Assembly (NCBI GenBank): GCA_945903445.1
Contig: CAMDNZ010000085.1
Coordinates: 1 to 6,571 of the forward strand
Reading direction: 5' to 3'
Length of the DNA stretch: 6,571 nucleotides
Origin: Bordetella parapertussis
GTDB lineage: Bacteria; Pseudomonadota; Gammaproteobacteria; Burkholderiales; Burkholderiaceae_B
Numbering within the stretch: position 1 is the first letter of the stretch; each line of letters starts with the position of its first letter. Below the pieces are notes generated by a model. The model did not search any database. It saw only the letters and a list, made by a program, of their open reading frames with translations, and was not told the DNA's origin. Of the stretch, positions 4,716-6,571 are shown piece by piece. The translations under genes were made by a program, and so were the position numbers.

Positions 4716-6068
4716 ATGAATCTCCACGTCTCTGACTTCAAAGCAGCCGCCAGTACGGGCGACCATATGTCCATTCAGTTGGATAAGGACGGCATCGCCA
4801 CCATTCAAACCTCTCCACAGAGTTTCAAAGGACGGGTTTTGGAGTTGCTGAGCCACATCCCCATTCTGAAAAATTTAAGCGTTGTACAAGCCTATACACA
4901 GCGTGTCGCGCGTGACAATGCCGAAGTGCTTACCGCCTTCATTCAAGCGCTGGGCAACGACCACAGCGCTGACGCTGCCGCCATAGCCTTGAGACGTCTG
5001 GGCGACCAGAAGGTCTCAGCCCCCCTCTCTTCGAAACTGATCGAACGCCTCGATATTGAGTCGGAAAGCGCCAGTGCCCGGCTCGTCAAAGCAGCCGGAG
5101 ACGCCAGAGTCCTGGCGCAAGCCCGAATTCCGGCAACAGGTTTTCCAAATCAGGGCAATACCTGCTATGCCAACTCTTCCATCAAATTTCTGATCGGAAT
5201 CGTGGGCGTCGATCCGCTGATCGAGCATTTACACGCGGTGCAGCAAGGCCTGGACGCGAACACGTCTCCAGCCGAGGCTGCCGCCATCGAAAAATTTAGT
5301 CAGTTGCTTGGGCAAATGAAGAAAGGCGAGGCGATCGACATTCGCGACTTCTGGGAGTCTTTGGCAAGCACCAGGATATTCGCCGGCTTTGATTTCTATC
5401 AGATGAACGACGCACAGGAGTTTCTCGCAAAGCTCGATACCTTATTGCAACTTCAGAATCTGGCCGGCTCGTCAGTGCGCGTGCAGGAAACGCTCATCAA
5501 CGGCCAGGCAATGCGCGACGGCACGGGATATCAAACGTTCAGTCATGACGTCAGCGTCTTGGGCACCTCCGCGACACTGCAAGATATCGCGAATCTGGGA
5601 GTCGCGTCCGAGAAAGTGGAAATCAAATGGGCGTACGGCGATACGGTCAATACGGAGGTGGAGAAGAAGCGGCAACTGGTGGCCGATTTTCAAAGCTTCA
5701 CGCGATTCAATCTACATATCAACGCTTTGCAGTACGACGAGAAAACGGACAGCATGATCAAACTCGACCTGCAAAACACCGATTTCACCCGCCGGGTCAC
5801 CTTGCCCATCGTCGATAGTCGAAGCGGCGAAGCGTGGCAGGTGACGCTTGAGCCCAGAGACATCATCATCCATTCAGGTTCGGCAACGGGCGGGCATTAC
5901 TACATGTATAGCAAGGAAGATGATAAGCATTGGGTTGTCCACAACGACTCGGCCGTGCGCGTCGAAAACAAAGTGGATACAGCGGCTCAAGCGAAATTCA
6001 TTTCGTTTGCCGTCGTCGATAGGACCCGCACATCGCCTGACACCGAACCGATGGCCTTGGGCGGCTAA
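4716..6068 (+). CDS. Ubiquitin-specific protease (USP, peptidase C19) family protein, putative type III effector
   Basis: The 450-aa product has an N-terminal part (1-~137) followed by a compact USP domain (~138-433). The Cys box is TGFPNQGNTCYANSSIKFL (141-159), with nucleophile C150 and N148 preceding it. The second USP box is YQMNDAQEFLAKLD (228-241). LHINALQYD and VTLP follow, in the place of the family's IHLKRF and FP segments. The His box has HSGSATGGHYYMYSK (386-400) with H394, then W406 and HNDSAV (409-414), placing N410 as the third triad residue with D411 beside it. C150 is the only cysteine, so the zinc-binding finger CxxC pairs of many eukaryotic USPs are absent. There is no Sec signal or membrane segment. 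Predicted role: removing ubiquitin or a ubiquitin-like modifier from host proteins after injection. The first ~80 residues (β-like SIQLDKDGIATIQT, then helices) could hold the secretion signal and chaperone-binding site. GC is about 47% in sampled rows. The USP assignment is firm; delivery and substrate are inferred. Confidence 0.88.
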   Translation: MNLHVSDFKAAASTGDHMSIQLDKDGIATIQTSPQSFKGRVLELLSHIPILKNLSVVQAYTQRVARDNAEVLTAFIQALGNDHSADAAAIALRRLGDQKVSAPLSSKLIERLDIESESASARLVKAAGDARVLAQARIPATGFPNQGNTCYANSSIKFLIGIVGVDPLIEHLHAVQQGLDANTSPAEAAAIEKFSQLLGQMKKGEAIDIRDFWESLASTRIFAGFDFYQMNDAQEFLAKLDTLLQLQNLAGSSVRVQETLINGQAMRDGTGYQTFSHDVSVLGTSATLQDIANLGVASEKVEIKWAYGDTVNTEVEKKRQLVADFQSFTRFNLHINALQYDEKTDSMIKLDLQNTDFTRRVTLPIVDSRSGEAWQVTLEPRDIIIHSGSATGGHYYMYSKEDDKHWVVHNDSAVRVENKVDTAAQAKFISFAVVDRTRTSPDTEPMALGG

Positions 6069-6123
6069 ACGAATCGCCACAGCCGGAAACGATTATCTTC
6101 AACCAACGTTTGCGAGGCAAACC

Positions 6124-6552
6124 ATGGAATTGCAAGACCATGTTTTGGAAGATCTAGGAAAAATTCTTGGCTTGAGTTTGAAGTTCGACGAACACCACCA
6201 ATGCCTGATATCGCTGGATAAGAAAACGTTCATTTCCATCAAGAAACAAGAAGGCGGGTTTCTGTTCTACGGCATGCTGGTCGAGCTTTCGAACCAACCC
6301 GACGCCAAAGTGTTGGAACGCAGTCTCTCGCTCAATTTGACCTTGACCGAAGCCAATCAAGGCGCCATCGTTTTCGATGAGCAAGCCAAGGTGCTGATGC
6401 TGGTCAAGCCTGTCTTTGCAGAGATCACCGCATTCGGGCTGGAAGAAGTGTTGGCGGATTTCGCCAATTCGGTGGAGAACATCACGCAACTACTGGCAGC
6501 GATCTTGCGCGGCGACAGCACAAACGAAAATAATTCGCTGGCCTTCGCTTGA
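6124..6552 (+). CDS. Putative class I type III secretion chaperone (CesT/Tir-chaperone family)
   Basis: A 142-aa acidic protein (about 21 Asp/Glu against 11 Lys/Arg). Size, charge and layout fit dimeric class I chaperones, which bind one effector near its N-terminus and keep it ready for secretion. It begins with an amphipathic helix (LEDLGKILGLSL), continues with strands (CLISLD, TFISIKK, GGFLFYGMLVEL), then a mid-section with NLTLTEANQGAIVFDEQAKVLMLVKPV, and ends in a helix (LEEVLADFANSVENITQLLAAIL). This α-β-β-β-α-β-β-α order is the family pattern. The start at 6124 is chosen because GAGG (6114-6117) lies 6 bases upstream and the fold begins there. Effector and chaperone genes are commonly adjacent and cotranscribed, and here they are 55 bases apart. 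The most likely partner is the USP protein upstream. Counted GC over 6121-6540 is 49%. The assignment is by overall pattern, since the family has no invariant motif. Confidence 0.78.
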   Translation: MELQDHVLEDLGKILGLSLKFDEHHQCLISLDKKTFISIKKQEGGFLFYGMLVELSNQPDAKVLERSLSLNLTLTEANQGAIVFDEQAKVLMLVKPVFAEITAFGLEEVLADFANSVENITQLLAAILRGDSTNENNSLAFA

Positions 6553-6571
6553 GAATCAGAAAGAGCCAACA

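Noticed and set aside
6062..6085. CGGCT/AGCCG inverted repeat at the end of the USP gene, considered as a terminator or attenuator
   Set aside because: Only five pairs, a 14-base loop and no T-run; too weak to call.

Overview
The window reads as a betaproteobacterial chromosome segment, most likely Alcaligenaceae (Bordetella/Achromobacter relatives). This rests on the character of HslV, HslU and the one-cysteine DksA, plus from-memory knowledge that DksA and HslVU genes often lie together in this group. I cannot name the genus. Every gene is on the + strand except one small periplasmic-protein gene.

Bases 1-3608 are core genome: the 3' part of a His-rich COG0523 (CobW/YjiA-type) GTPase gene, dksA for the stringent-response RNA polymerase factor, and hslV-hslU for the ATP-dependent HslVU protease. 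A strong terminator separates dksA from hslV, and a sigma-32-like -10 element lies directly behind it, so hslVU is probably its own heat-shock unit. A second strong terminator closes hslU.

Bases 3730-4681 hold a divergent pair: a small exported CusF-like protein (- strand) and a PduO-type cob(I)alamin adenosyltransferase (+ strand). A symmetrical nested palindrome lies between them.

Bases 4716-6552 are the unusual part. A 450-aa protein carries a complete ubiquitin-specific protease (USP, peptidase family C19) signature: Cys box, QDAQEF-like box and His box, with C150, H394 and N410/D411 in the expected places. It is followed after 55 bases by a 142-aa acidic protein that looks like a class I type III secretion chaperone (CesT/Tir-chaperone type). 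GC content falls from about 64% in sampled rows of the adenosyltransferase gene to about 47-49% in these two genes. The simplest reading is a horizontally acquired effector-chaperone pair: a eukaryote-like deubiquitinase injected into host cells, placed behind a housekeeping gene. No secretion-apparatus gene is visible, so the type III link is inferred from the chaperone.
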